From assembly GCA_963930645.1 (NCBI GenBank), contig OZ005652.1, positions 351,006,602 to 351,070,601 on the forward strand: DNA of 64,000 nt, given 5' to 3'. The stretch comes from Salticus scenicus (taxonomy: Eukaryota > Arthropoda > Arachnida > Araneae > Salticidae). Positions 1 to 11,673 of this stretch are shown piece by piece. A program made the translations under genes and the position numbers. How positions within the stretch are numbered: position 1 is the first letter of the stretch; every line of letters starts with the position of its first letter. The notes beneath the pieces were generated by a model, which had not been told where the DNA came from, made no database searches, and worked only from the letters and a program-made list of their open reading frames with translations.

Positions 1-251
1 ACATCTATTTATATAATTTTAATTTATACTTTTCTAAAACTAAAATTATAAAATATTTGGAAAATATTTTTTTCTTTACAAAATATCTTCAAAAATACCA
101 TTTTTTTCCATTCAAAATTCTGTAACAAGGAATTTCATCGTCTTTTAGAAACTTCTAGAATTAATGTCATTTCTTTTTTAAACACGCAAAATGAGATTTA
201 TGACTTGTTATTGGTTGTAATTTGATAGAAAAACAGCTAGAAATTGGAGGG

Positions 252-297
<46 letters not shown>

Positions 298-1686
298 AAA
301 ATATATTTCTTGATGTTCATAATTTGATGGTTTCATTTTCACAAAGTTTGGAAGAATCTGTAATAATTTTAGCAAAAGCAATAAATGAGAGGAAAAAAAA
401 AACTTATTATTATCTTTAAGAAGAATTAAAGAATTTACTCATGAATAAAATTTCTTCTAGGCTATTTATAAAATCAGGAACAAGTGGCTACTTTCATGCT
501 ACGCTTGACTATACATGAGGAAAAGTCGTGCTCAAATTATATTGATTCGTTAAAATCTTCCCTGGTTTTTGTTTCATATAGTGTTTGTTTACAAACTCAT
601 TATTCATTATTGTTGAACACTATGACATATGTATATTTAATTTACACCAATTATCTGAACCTACACCTGTCTTCAATATTTTACTGGAGTAAATAATATG
701 ATACGACGCACACATAACTTTCTCTTACACTGAATTTGAATAATATAAAGCCAGATTACAGATGAATGTTTTAGATAATAAATACTACTATGTATGATGA
801 TATTTTAAAAACAATTCAAATTAGTTCTGGGAACAGTTTTATTTTATATATACAGTGAACTAAACATACCATAAGAAATATTTTAGAATTTGACAATATT
901 TCATTTTCTAATGAAATAATAGCACAATGGCTTTCAACTTCCGACATGCAAAAGTATTTATGGGATCCCACATCCCGGTAACAATTTAGTCAGGAGTTCA
1001 ATTGAGAGACAAATTGAAGAAAAACGAAAATACTTTAGACTACCCTGTATTATAAAAAGATACAAATGATTTGTACACATGATTTATTTTTTGTAGAAAT
1101 CACAAGATTATTTAAATAAATATATATATTTTTTAACTTATTAATTTTTAGCATATTTTTTTTATTATAATAACAATGGAATAAAAATAAAATATTCAAA
1201 ACTCATAAAAAAATTGACAAAACGGTAAAAAAAACCTTACTGTAAGACATAAAGTATATAAACTTAATTTTCACTTAGCTATGAACATTTGTAGCAAATA
1301 TTAATTTAATGCGCATGCGGGAAAGTTAGAACGTTTTCATTACATAGTTTAAAGATAGATATATAAGGCGACATAAGTCAGAACTTCAGTTGAATAGAAT
1401 ACAAATTAATAAAGTTAGAAAAAAGCTGAATTTTCCTTTTTTTTTTTTTTTTTTTTTTTCAATCTCTTAAAGGTTTTGCCATAAAAATGATTTAATTCAT
1501 AAAAATGATCTAATGATTCGTGTAATAGTTGGATCTCCTAATTTAATAAGTAATATGTGGAAAACCTTTTATGGGAATGTAACTTTAACTTATTTACCAA
1601 AATTTGCGAGGTCACAAGAGGTTTTTTATATTACTTTTTCGGAAAGTGGCTGCAATAATTGAATCTATAGTCAAAGAATATTCTTT
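1..1686. other. AT-rich stretch without a recognisable gene
   Basis: No convincing coding region is seen. A 70-codon open frame at 484-696 has no recognisable motif and no splice or codon support, so I treat it as chance. Homopolymers are prominent: about 35 A at 257-292 and about 20 T at 1439-1459. A TATA-like run followed by a GC-richer piece at about 1355-1400 looks vaguely promoter- or LTR-like, but no second copy of it is visible here. Confidence 0.6.
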
Positions 1687-2009
1687 GTTGATTGTGTGAT
1701 TTTAATAAAAATTGTATTTCTTTCTAACATTGTTTAACGGTGTTTTCCATTACCTGCGGCTTATTTCTGTCGAGCTATCTACGTGATAGACCAGATGTTT
1801 CTGCCTAAATGTTGTCTGAGTGAGTAATGCCGACCGGTTGTCGGCCTGGATAGCTCAATTGGTAGAGCCTTGACCTTGTAAGTCAAATATCCGGTGTTCG
1901 ACTCCCAGTCCAGGCATTATTTTCACTCAGTCGGAAAAATAAAATTTCAATAAATATTATTTTCTTCCAATCAGTTGATTGTGTGATTTTAATAAAAATT
2001 GTATTCTTT
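1687..2009. repeat. Segment bounded by 36-bp direct repeats, containing a tRNA-like unit
   Basis: The sequence GTTGATTGTGTGATTTTAAT and its continuation occurs at 1687-1723 and again at 1974-2009, differing by about one T. The roughly 250 bp between the two copies contains the tRNA-Thr-like unit. Direct repeats of this length are too long for most target-site duplications. They could reflect a SINE-type insertion with an unusually long duplication, or a local tandem duplication. The internal part has no poly(A) tail of the classic SINE kind. Confidence 0.6.
1844..1915 (+). tRNA. tRNA-Thr(TGT)-like gene or tRNA-derived pseudogene
   Basis: The 72-nt unit folds as a cloverleaf. A 7-bp acceptor stem GCCTGGA/TCCAGGC is perfect, the D arm GCTC/GAGC is perfect, and the 5-bp anticodon stem TTGAC/GTCAA is perfect with loop CTTGTAA, giving anticodon TGT (Thr). 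The T arm keeps the TTCGACT loop, but two of its five stem pairs are mismatched, which argues for a pseudogene or SINE head rather than a working tRNA. The unit is also flanked by an inverted repeat (1814-1831 and 1913-1930) that would extend the acceptor stem, which is not normal for tRNA genes. No T-run terminator follows closely. Confidence 0.6.
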
Positions 2010-2714
2010 GCATGTCTGGAGTTCAAATCCATTTTGACCAATATTTCCTTAGAAAATAGAAAAAACAAAAATCCAATTCAAACTTATTCTAATTATCACC
2101 CGCGTTTTTTTTTTTTTTTTTTTTCTGTGAATTCTTTTTCTAAACTACTGTTTCAATTTAATCCACACATTCATAAAAATTTAGGTCTCTTACGCAATAA
2201 AAAAAAAAAATTCCAAACTAATTAGACAATTATCACCCCACTACTCCTTAAAATTTACAAATCTTGGTCAAACTTTTCAAATGGCAACCACTCATAATTT
2301 TAAAAATGACTAATTTGAAATTCATGGAATTTTTTATTTTTAGGTTATGTTAGTAACAGACCTAAACAGAGATCATCTCTCTATTCAGGTGACCTTAAAA
2401 ACACGTAATCATAAGAGCAATACAGTGTTAAAAAATTGACATTAAACATTTTGTTTATTATATGGGTAAGTAAAAATCACAAAGTAATTTTCATTTCTAT
2501 ACAGTTTCCCTGAGCTTGCTAATATTTAGTAAGGCACTATCAATTATGCTCACCGGAAAAGGACGTATTTGCTTAATTTTGTGTAGCTCTGTATATTATG
2601 TATAAATTGCGTACAACAGAAAGAGAGAAAGAAATACCGAGTGACTGCTAAACACTGAATTTTTGGTTTCAGTGGATCTCAAAGCAAATAAATATAAGAA
2701 GAATTTTATTTCAA

Positions 2715-2750
<36 letters not shown>

Positions 2751-3444
2751 ATCATATTTTTAGGTAAGAGAAAGTAATAAATTATATTAAAAAACAATTC
2801 ACAGAATACCTTTGGGAGTAAAAGAGAGTATTAACAACTACATAAAATCGAAATTATATGAAATTGTCACTAAAAAAACTTACTTCTAAATTAAACAAAA
2901 TATATGTACACCTTCTTAAATGCTATGTCTTTCAAACAATCTCTTCGAATAAAAATTGCTGACTTAATGTATTAAAATTAACCTCATCTAAAATGGTTAT
3001 TTCAGGGAAAGGTTAATTTTTATAGATTATTTATTTAGAAATAAAAAATTGCTACTCTGTAAACTCTCCTTGAATTGAAGAGGAATTTATTTGTTTGGGA
3101 TTCACTTGCTCGCAATAAAAAACAGTCACGCAGGCGCAGTTCTAATGAATGTCATCAACATGTTCTTTTGCATGCCTTTTATATAGACTTTTATTATTTC
3201 AAGAAAACAACAAAAAGTTGTTGATTTCTTGTCGCTCATTGTTTAGGATCTTTGGGTCTTGGTTTTTATAGTGGCAGAAAATATATATATTTTATTATTA
3301 TTATTATTACTAGCATAGTGCAAGAAATATATTCAAAAAACGTTCCCACAGGCTCTGCATCGCAAAACCAGTTGATATAAAACAAATAATATAGCGATGC
3401 TTATTTTTTATTATTAGTAGAAATAAATAATAGAAGATAAAAAC
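2010..3444. other. AT-rich stretch without a recognisable gene
   Basis: Only AT-rich sequence with A/T runs is seen (for example about 28 A at 2720-2747). Open frames here are short, lysine/phenylalanine-rich and unsupported. No transposon ends could be recognised. Confidence 0.55.
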
Positions 3445-5818
3445 TAGTTGGCATAGGTGGACTCTGCTCAGTTCCCCGTTCTCATAAATTTCTAGTGCGA
3501 GACATATTATAATCATGTTAAAAGAAATTCATTTGACCAAAGCTTGATACAGTGACAGAATGAAATCCCCGCTAATAGGCTATCCACCGTTCACTTCAAT
3601 ATATTTATCTTATTCTAATCTATTAATTTATTTAATCAAGGTCGATTCCGTTGTTTAGCTTTCATGCTACTGTTTCCAATACAATAATCCTCAAAATTCA
3701 TATTTATATGAAAAATTTACAATTTCGCTATGTTGATAAAATCGTAAATTACGAATAATTTACGAAATTTTCCGATTAGAATATTTGTGTTCAATCATGT
3801 TCAAAGGAATATCATAAATGTAATTTTGAAGCTGTCTAATGTATTCATGATCCTCAAAATGGAAGTTTATGCTCAATTTTGCCTTATCCTGACATGTTAA
3901 GTAAATCGTAAATTCCAAATAACTTACGAATTTTTTAAATTGGAAAAATCATAGTCTATGATATTCATGCCAGTATCCTAAATAGTATTTCGAAGGTGGT
4001 TTGACATCTTTACGATGAAAATATCCTTCAAGATTGACGTTTATGTGAAATTCCGCTCTATTCTGCCATATTAAGAAATTCGCAAATTTCCAATAACTTA
4101 CCAAATTATTATATTGGAAAATTCATAGTCATTAATATTCTGCCAGTGTCCTAAATAATATTTCAAAAGTAGTCTGACATCTTTACGATGAAAATCTCTC
4201 TAAAAATTGACGTTTGTGTGAAATTTTGCCCTATATTGTCATGTTAAGAAATTCGTAAATTTCCAATAACTTGCGAAATTTTCAAAGTAGCATATTTATA
4301 GTTACTGATGTTCATTCCGTCATCAAAACTGATATTTTAAAACTGGCCCGACATTTTTAGAGTAAAAAGTTTTCATTTAATGCACGTTTAAGTGAATTTT
4401 TGTCCTAGTCTCCCATGTTAAGAAAATCGTAAATTTCTAATAACTTACGAAGTTTTTTAATTCGAATGTTGCAAATGAATAGGGTTCTTGCCAGTATCGA
4501 AAGTAATATTTTAAAGCTGATCTGACTTCTCTGCGATCATTTGTTCGTGAAATATCGTGTAAACTGACTAACAAACTAACGGACTAACACACTAACAGAC
4601 ACCCTACAGACAGACATTTGTATGGTGTCTGTCTGTAGGGTGTCTGCTAGTGTGTCATTCCGTTAGTGTGTTAGTCCGTTAGTCCGTTAGTTTGTTAGTC
4701 TGTTTACACGATATCTCACGAACAAATGATCGCAGAGAGTTCAGATCAGTTTTAAAATATCACTTTCGATATTGTCAAGAACACTATTCATTTGCAACAT
4801 TCGAATTAAAAAACTTCGTAAGTTATTAGAAAATTATGATTTTCTTAACATGGGAGAATAGGGCAAAATTTCACTTAAACGTGCATTAAATGAAAACTTT
4901 TTACTGTAAAAATGTCGGACCAGTTTTAAAATATCAGTTTAGTGCCGAAATGAACATCAGTAACTATACATATGCTACTTTGTAAATTTCGCATGTTATT
5001 GGAAATTTACGAATTTCTTAACATGGCAGTATAGGGCAAAATTTCACATAAACGTCAAATTTGAGCTATATTTTCATCGTAAAGATGTCAAATATTATTT
5101 AGGACATTGGCATGAATATTAATGACTATGAATTTTCCAATATAAAAATTTCGTAATTTATTGGAAATTTACGAATTTCTTAATATGGCAGAATAGAGCA
5201 AAATTTCACATAAACGCAATCTTGAGGGATATTTTCATCTTAAAGATGTCAAACCACTTTCGAAATATTATTTAGGATATTGGCATGAATATCATAGACT
5301 ATGATTTTTCCAATTAAAAATTTCGTAAGTTATTTGGAATTTACGATTTACTTAACATGTCAGAATAAGGCAAAATTGAGCATAAACATCCATTTTGAGG
5401 ATCATAAATACATTAGACATCTCCAAAATTACATTTATGATATTTGTTTGAACATGATTGAATACAAATATTCTAATAGGAAAATTTCGTAAATTAATCG
5501 TAATTTACGATTTTATCAACATAGCGAAATTGTAAATTTTTCATATAAATTTGTATTTTGAGGATTATTGTATTGGAAATAGTAGCATGAAAACTAAACA
5601 ACGGAATCGACCCTGATAAAATAAATTAATAGATTAGAATAAGATAAATATATCAAAGTGAACGGTGGATAGGCTATTAGGCGGGATTTCATTCTGTCAT
5701 TGTATCAAGCTTTGGTAAAATTCATTTCTTTTAACATGATTATAATATGTCTCGCACTAGAAATTTATGAGAACATAAATATGATGGGGAATTGAGCAGA
5801 GTCCACCTATGCCAACTA
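3445..5818. repeat. 2.4-kb near-palindrome: two head-to-head Helentron-like elements
   Basis: The left arm (about 3445-4615) and right arm (about 4625-5818) are reverse complements along their whole length, with scattered substitutions and a short deletion near 3478, and only about 9 bp of spacer. Each arm is homologous to the single element at 23043-24367. Its 3'-type end (a CTCAGTTCCCC motif with GGTGGAC) points outwards on both sides. The 5' hairpin ends are missing at the centre, where GTCTGT/ACAGAC repeats meet. Each arm also contains about five diverged tandem units of 165-175 bp, each with a TCGTAAATT...AACTTACGAA core. The coding frames inside are repeat frames. Confidence 0.85.
3720..4450. 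repeat. Internal tandem units of 165-175 bp (left palindrome arm)
   Basis: The core AATCGTAAATT...TAACTTACGAA recurs at about 3735, 3899, 4072, 4245 and 4420, so the spacing is 164-175 bp. Between the cores, each unit carries a related 'GACATCTTTACGATGAAAAT' and 'GTGAAATTTTGCCCTAT' text. The same units lie inverted in the right arm and in the copy at 23069-24150, so the array pre-dates the palindrome. Confidence 0.75.
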
Positions 5819-6119
5819 CTTTTAATATAAGGTTGTCTCAAAAAAGAATGAAATACGCATAATTTCTTTGCCTAATAGAAATAAGTGGGCAGCGTATATT
5901 TCAAAAGTATTCAAAATAAAATACGAATTAAGACCATATTGATAAAAATTTCTTCCCATTATTTTAAAAAAAGTTACATTTAAAAAAATATTTTTGCCAT
6001 GCCAACTCTAGATAAATTTGTTTAATAACATTTGTTTTACTTTAATGCCACAGCATCATTACATAATACAGAAATTGTGTGAGTTACACTTAACCAATAT
6101 TTAATGCATTTCACAGTGA

Positions 6120-6830
6120 CCATTTACCAAATGAGGAACGTAAATGAGAAGCACTGCTATGCAGGGTTTTCCACATTTTAAGGAAGGCTATATCTCAGGA
6201 ATTACTGCAGAAAAATGCATATAAATTCATATATAGATGCAACTTGATATAAATTAGTGCCAGTCAACTATTGGTAACTCAACAGGTGGTGTTGCTACGC
6301 AGCGATTTCCACAATTGAAGATAAGGCTAAGGAAACAACTGCACAAAAATACGTATAAAGTCATATATAGATGCAACTTAGTATACGTTAGTGCCTATTA
6401 ACTTTTTGAATCATCTGTTCAACAGGTGACACCAAATTTTTCCGGTTTTAACACCAAAACCGTCCAAGAAAAGACTATTTTTCAGGAATTACTGCATAAA
6501 GATGTATATAAATTTATATGTACATGCATCTTCGATTGCAAAACAGGTGGCGTTGCTATACAGCGATTTCCTCACTTTAAGGAAAGAGTATGTGTCAGGT
6601 TCTAATGCGTATAATTAAACAACACTTGATATGTGAGAAAGCCATTATGAGGCATTATGCCGATTCAATATGAATGTATGTCTATCAATGGGTAGCACTG
6701 CTATAGCGCAATTTTTCTCGAGAACGGGAAGGCTATATTTCAACTTCTATGGCATTTACCTGTACGAAACTTCATATATGAGACAAACATTATAAAAACA
6801 CAATTTTTAAGATGTTAGTTAAACTGTCTT
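6120..6830 (+). repeat. Diverged tandem repeats with 'TATATCTCAGGAATTACTGC' modules
   Basis: Three to four imperfect units each carry 'AACAGGTGGCGTTGCTA', 'CAGCGATTTCC', a 'CAGGAATTACTGC' phrase and 'CATATATAGATGCAAC'. Unit length is roughly 120-170 bp. The block precedes a Helentron-like 3' end (6960-6986) in the same orientation and probably is the body of that element. Its 5' hairpin was not found. Confidence 0.6.
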
Positions 6831-6959
6831 TTTATGGATATTTACTATTGGTTTTCTCTAAAATGAAAATCGTCTGCATTCAATGGTAATTAATTTTAAT
6901 AAATAATAGTTTTTGTAAATAATTTGAACTGGGTGAATGTATAGGAAAATATAGAAGAA

Positions 6960-6986
6960 AGTCTTGTGGTGATCACAGCATACTAG
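6960..6986 (+). mobile_element. Helentron-like 3' terminus (GAAGAAAGT, hairpin, CTAGT)
   Basis: The order is ATAGAAGAAAGT, then the palindromic TGTGGTGATCACA, then CATACTAGTTT. It is the same 3' end as in the minus-strand copies at 16719-16754 and 18055-18090. In those copies GAAGAAAG is the inverted partner of the 5' hairpin arm. Only the 3' end is certain here. Confidence 0.65.
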
Positions 6987-7564
6987 TTTCTAATGGATAA
7001 AAATTGTTCTTGGGTAAAAAATGAAAACATTCTATTTGACCAAATTTGTACAGGAGTCGTATAAAAATACAATATATATATATATATATATATATACATA
7101 CATTTTTTTTTTTTTTTTACTTCCCTTTTTATGTATAAGAAAAAAGAATTCGATTGGTGAAAAATTCGGACCTCTGGTTTTCGATGGATTTATATGTTTT
7201 GAAATATTTTGAACACGATTTGATCATTTTTACAAAACGTCTGTCTAATCTCTTTCTCTGTGTTAGTATGTGCATATCATAAATTTGATGAACTCTGTAT
7301 TCGTTGGATGTTGACCGTTGACCTAAAATAGTACTGATTACATTTCGAGATAAATCACTCAACAAGTGGCGCTGTCATCTCACCTTTTTTCACAATTTTC
7401 AACATAGCAGTATAGGACAAAATTTCGTATAAATGAATTTAATATGAGTTATTTTTAACGAATGATTCTGAAATTAATATGAATTACTGATAATAGTAGT
7501 AGTAAATTAGAAAGAAAATTGTTCGCATAAAGGCCCATCACTTCTCCCTTTGAGGAGAAGTATC

Positions 7565-7893
7565 ACCTGGGACTGTAAGCTTTCAATTATCTTTCAAAAG
7601 AACTCGTTAGTACTTTTAAAACGAATCGTTGAACTATAAATCTGTGATAATTTAAAACAAAGTTATAAATTTTTAACGAAAAAACAGAGAAACTAAAATA
7701 AAGTATTTCTTTAGATGTTGGCACAAAATTGACATTCTTTGGATTTAAAATGTTACACACCTCTGATGAAAATCGTTTAAATTCATTTTGGAAAATAATT
7801 TCTATAAACAATAATTTTAATAAATAACTTGCATTGCGGAAATTTTTATAAAAAAATGTAGAAAAAGTCTTATGGTGATCACAATATACTAGT
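7565..7893 (+). mobile_element. Second Helentron-like copy, 3' part
   Basis: The region 7565-7690 carries the module 'TTTAAAACGAATCGTTGAAC...CTGTGATAATTTAAAACA' that recurs at 17372-17480, 18290-18400 and 42650-42790. The end at 7862-7893 reads GAAAAAGTCTTATGGTGATCACAATATACTAGT, a degraded version of the neighbouring 3' end. A 74-codon open frame on the minus strand is a frame of this repeat, not a gene. Confidence 0.6.
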
Positions 7894-8484
7894 TTAAACT
7901 TAAGGGTCAGGTATTTTTTCTAACGCAGTACATTTTTCTTCCTTTATTTTAAACATTATTTTTATATATATTTTTATATATAAAAAAAAAAAAAATGTTT
8001 CCTGAACTACAAATTAGTAATATTTACAGATTAAAACATTTGAAATTCTATTGTTTCGCTCAATTCATAAATTAAAATTCTGTCCTAAACAGAATTTAGT
8101 TTTAGGCAGAAAGCCTATCTTTTTGCAGACATTATGTTGGTTTTTAAAACTTGAATTGATTTTTATTAAGAGCAATAATTTTTTATCATCAGATACTCTT
8201 TTAACCTGACGAGGAAAATTTACGAGATTCGCTTCACATTGTCACCATTCTCTCTCTACTCTGAAAAAAGAGAGAGACTTTAAAGCCTTCAAATCACTAT
8301 AAAGATCACTTTCAAGGTTATGTTGTTGCGTTTTTTTCCCTTTTATTGCATTTTTTTGCATATTCGGTTATTTTATTGCATTTTATTGCATAGTTTGTTG
8401 CATTTTATTGCCAGTTTCACTGGTAGCAGTACTATGCAAAGGATCGTATTTCGGTAAAACGTTATATATATATATATATATATA

Positions 8485-9159
8485 CAGGGTTAGCAAGAAA
8501 TAAGTTGCCCACTTCAGAGGGCTTTAGAATCCGTCGTATTAGTCCAAATGAACAAATGACATAAAATTTTAACTACCGGTAATTCAAATGTTGCGCTTGA
8601 CATTTATTTAAAAAAAAAAAAAAAATAGTACAAAATTCCGCAGATATGTGGCGCTGTAATACACATAGCCATATTTAATATGCTTTAAAAATATGCGTGA
8701 AAAGTAAAGTAACATTAATAAAACTGCTCAATGCGATAGCTTTTATGTTCAACAATGGGCTGTAATCGCATAATCATATTATCAGTAGCTGACCGAAGTA
8801 AGTCTGTCGGAATATCTAAAACATGGCGCCGAATGTTGTCCTTCAGATCAGGCAGAGTTGATTGTCTTTGACGGTGGATATTGTCCTTTATCCAAAGAAT
8901 AATGCTAATAGGCATGCGCTGAAACACAAATGCTGTTTCTAATTTTGAATATATGCAAATAAGTACCATTTGTGTTATAGCGCCATCTATCGACGGAATA
9001 TTCATATCGACGGAATTATTATTCTTTTTTTTTTTTTATATTTAATAAATGTCAAGCGCATCATTTGAATTATCTGCAGTTTAAATTTTATCTCATTTGG
9101 ACCATTAGGATGAATTTTAGAGTCCTCTGAAGTGGGCAACTTATTTCTTGCTAACCCTG
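8485..9159 (-). mobile_element. Tc1/mariner-superfamily element with TA target site
   Basis: Terminal inverted repeats start CAGGGTTAGCAAGAAATAAG at 8485 and end with the complement at 9159. They continue for about 40 bp with few mismatches, and both ends are flanked by TA. The 675-bp length is far too short for a complete element, so this is an internally deleted copy that retains the transposase C-terminus (8715-9005). Confidence 0.85.
8715..9005 (-). pseudogene. Transposase C-terminal remnant
   Basis: The last half of this 96-codon frame (residues about 33-92) resembles the C-terminal tail of DUF4817-type Tc1/mariner transposases of arthropods. It has a 'LWIKDNIHRQRQSTLPDLK' stretch followed by a helical 'NIRRHVLDIPTDLLRSATDNM' segment and a final 'HKSY' region. 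The DDE catalytic residues are absent. The first 30 residues show no similarity that I recognise and may be non-coding. The frame ends inside the terminal-repeat-bounded element, so it is a relic and not a host gene. Confidence 0.6.
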
Positions 9160-9262
9160 TATGTGCACGGGGCAGTTACGGAATTAAACAACGTTTTTAC
9201 TAAAATAAATAATTTCTGCAAATGAATATGAACTTTTTTACATAAAAAAAAATCCATATATA

Positions 9263-10691
9263 CACTGATGGAAAAAAAATCCCAACACCAAGAAAAAATT
9301 ATTGTACAGTAATGAAATTTCAGCAATACATTTGTCTAGGTAATATATTTAATTGATTAAAGTTTCAAGATCACAGGTAGAGCCATTGGCGAGAAGAGCC
9401 ATTTCAAATGTGAAATGTTGGTACATTAGTAACCGGTGTAACCGCCAGAATTTTGAATGCAAGCATGCAAATGTGCATGCATTGTGTCGTACAGGTGTCG
9501 GATATCAGTTTGTGGGATGGAGTTCCATGCCTGTTGCACTTGGGCGGTCAATGCAGGGACGGTTAATGCTGGTTGTGGATGACACTGGAGTTGTCGTCCA
9601 ATGATGTCCCATACGTGCTCGATTGGAGAAAGATCTGGTGATCTAGCAGGCCAAGGCAACATGTCGACACTCTGTAGAGTATGTTGGGTTACAACAGCGG
9701 TATGAGGGCGAGCGTTATCCTGTTGGAAAACACCCCCTTGAATGCTGTTCATGAATGGCAGCACAACAGGTTGTATCACTAGACTGACGTACAAATTTGC
9801 AGTCAGGGTGCGTGGGATAACCACGAGAGTGCTCCTGCTGTCATGCGAAATTGCTCCCCAAACCATAACTCCAGGAGTAGGCCCTGTGTGTCTAGGCCGC
9901 AGACAGGTCGCTAGCAGGCATCCACCTGGCCTCCTTCTAATCAACACACGGCTATCACTACGACCAAGGCAGAACCGGCTTTCATCAGAAAACACAACAG
10001 ATCTCCACTCCGTCCTCCAATGAGCTCTAGCTTGACACCACTCACGTCGCAAACGGCAGTGGTTTGGAGTCAGTGGAATGCACGCTACAGGGCGTCTGGC
10101 TCGGAGCTGTCCTTGAAGTAACCGATTTGTAACAGTTCGTTGTGTCACTGTGGTGCCAACTGCAGCTCGAATTTCAGCTGCAGACGCAGTACGATTAGCC
10201 ACAGTCATACGCCGAACACGGCGGTCTTCCCTCTCAGTAGTGCCACGTGGCCGCCCGGAACCCGGTCTTCTTGAGGTAGTACCTTCCCTTGACCACTGCT
10301 GCCAACACTCATGCACAGTGGATACATTCCTGCCAAGTCTTTCTGCAATATCGCGGAAAGAAAACCCACCTTCTCGTAGCCCTACTACACGACCTCGTTC
10401 AAACTCAGTGAGCTGTTGATAATGGCTTCTTCGTCTTCTTAGAGGCATCCTTGACTAGCATTAACCCACTACGTCAAATCTTAACTGTAAATAACGATCA
10501 CGAACCTTACAGCGCTTATTTAAAGCAAACCTCATTTGCATGTTCATAGTGTGGCTACTAGCGCCACATTTATGCGCGTAGCTCGAAATTTGAATCGACG
10601 TCATCTTTCAGATGTATAAACACGCCTACCAAATTTCGTTTATCTAGCACAGCTCCTTCCTGGTGTTGGGATTTTTTTTTTTCCATCAGTG
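9263..10691 (-). mobile_element. Nearly complete Tc1-like transposon
   Basis: The ends read CACTGATGGAAAAAAAATCC at 9263 and the complement of CACTGATGGAAAAAAAAAAA at 10691. The inverted repeat is about 30 bp, with differences mainly in A-run length. Both ends are flanked by TA (9261-9262 and 10692-10693), the expected Tc1 target duplication. The length of 1429 bp and the intact transposase frame fit an element that could recently have been active. Confidence 0.95.
9426..10448 (-). CDS. Tc1-like transposase, intact 340-codon frame
   Basis: The protein catalyses excision and insertion of its element at TA sites. The N-terminus (about residues 8-120) holds paired helix-turn-helix DNA-binding regions: 'FSFRDIAERLGRNVSTVHEC', then a GSGRPR AT-hook-like GRPR motif (about 63-68), then a second HTH. 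The catalytic triad is visible: D in VFSDESRF, D in QQDNARPHT and E in SPIEHVWD. I count 32 residues between the second D and the E, rather than the usual 34. The C-terminus ends CIQNSGGYTGY. The length is normal for the family and no stop or frameshift interrupts it. The frame is GC-richer (about 50%) than its surroundings, consistent with recent arrival. Confidence 0.95.
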   Translation of the reverse strand: MPLRRRRSHYQQLTEFERGRVVGLREGGFSFRDIAERLGRNVSTVHECWQQWSREGTTSRRPGSGRPRGTTEREDRRVRRMTVANRTASAAEIRAAVGTTVTQRTVTNRLLQGQLRARRPVACIPLTPNHCRLRREWCQARAHWRTEWRSVVFSDESRFCLGRSDSRVLIRRRPGGCLLATCLRPRHTGPTPGVMVWGAISHDSRSTLVVIPRTLTANLYVSLVIQPVVLPFMNSIQGGVFQQDNARPHTAVVTQHTLQSVDMLPWPARSPDLSPIEHVWDIIGRQLQCHPQPALTVPALTAQVQQAWNSIPQTDIRHLYDTMHAHLHACIQNSGGYTGY

Positions 10692-10856
10692 TACAATTTT
10701 TGAGATAGTTTTTGGTAGACTACGTTCTAATATAAAACTTTACACATGTCAAATAATTCCTAAAATGGTTAATTTTACGCAAATGTGGGCAAACATTTTT
10801 TAAGGTCAAATTAAGTCAAGTATTTCTAATTTTTCTTGCTAGAAAACATATGAAGA

Positions 10857-11192
10857 ATGGCCAAACATAGCTTCCTAAACTAGATGCCTGCCGCGTGGCT
10901 CGAAAACTTGGTAACAGTTCAAGCTGTAGACAGCGCCAACTGGTGCAGATTGCGCGACTTTCTTATTCAACAGCCACCAAAATTTTTTTAAAGTGGGATT
11001 TGATATACTTAAAAGGCGAATAGAATCGAAGAAACGCCGATTATATGTATCATATATCACTTCTTAAAATTATTGGTGACAGTTGAATAAAAAAGTCGCA
11101 CAATCTGTACCAGATGGCGCTGTCTACCGCTTGAATTGTTGCCAAGTTTCCGAGTATCGCCACAGGCCTCTAGTTTAGTAGGCTATGGCCAA
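10857..11192. repeat. Foldback element with about 130-bp inverted arms
   Basis: The left arm (10857-10992) and right arm (about 11065-11192) are imperfect reverse complements. They share CTAAACTAGA, ACTTGG, GTAGACAGCGCCA and TTCAAC blocks. About 70 bp separate the arms. It looks like a MITE or foldback element, but no clear target duplication was identified. A 61-codon minus frame inside is a repeat frame. Confidence 0.75.
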
Positions 11193-11519
11193 ATATAAAA
11201 AAATATAACTATTACATATACAAAAAATATATGTCTATATATATATATCATAAATTAAAAAGGAAAATCTAAATTTAAAAATTTTACACATGTGATGTCT
11301 GTCACGCTATTAAATATTTAATGCATATATTTATTTACATTTAAATTTTAGAACACATGGAAATCCTGTTTGTGTTAATTAAAATTTCTGATCTTCAAAT
11401 GTGTCTCAGTTTAGAGGAATTGAGTGATAAAAATGAGCTACTTAATTTATGTCTGTTTTTTGAAATGCCTGTCACGCTAAATTTCTACCTTATTAAGTGT
11501 AAATTATTTTTCTTAAATT

Positions 11520-11553
11520 AGAAGTTTTGTATTGTTTATAATACAAAACTTCT
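11520..11553. repeat. Perfect 14-bp hairpin
   Basis: AGAAGTTTTGTATT, a 6-base loop, and AATACAAAACTTCT form a perfect stem. There is no adjacent gene and no T-run, so a terminator role is not suggested. Confidence 0.7.
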
Positions 11554-11673
11554 CATACATAAGTATCGCCACATCAAAATTCGTTAAAGTAAATTAATAT
11601 TTAGTGTTTAAATTTGAAGAAGAAATTTCTTGGATGTTCCATTCGCACAGAAAAATTAACCAAATACAATATA

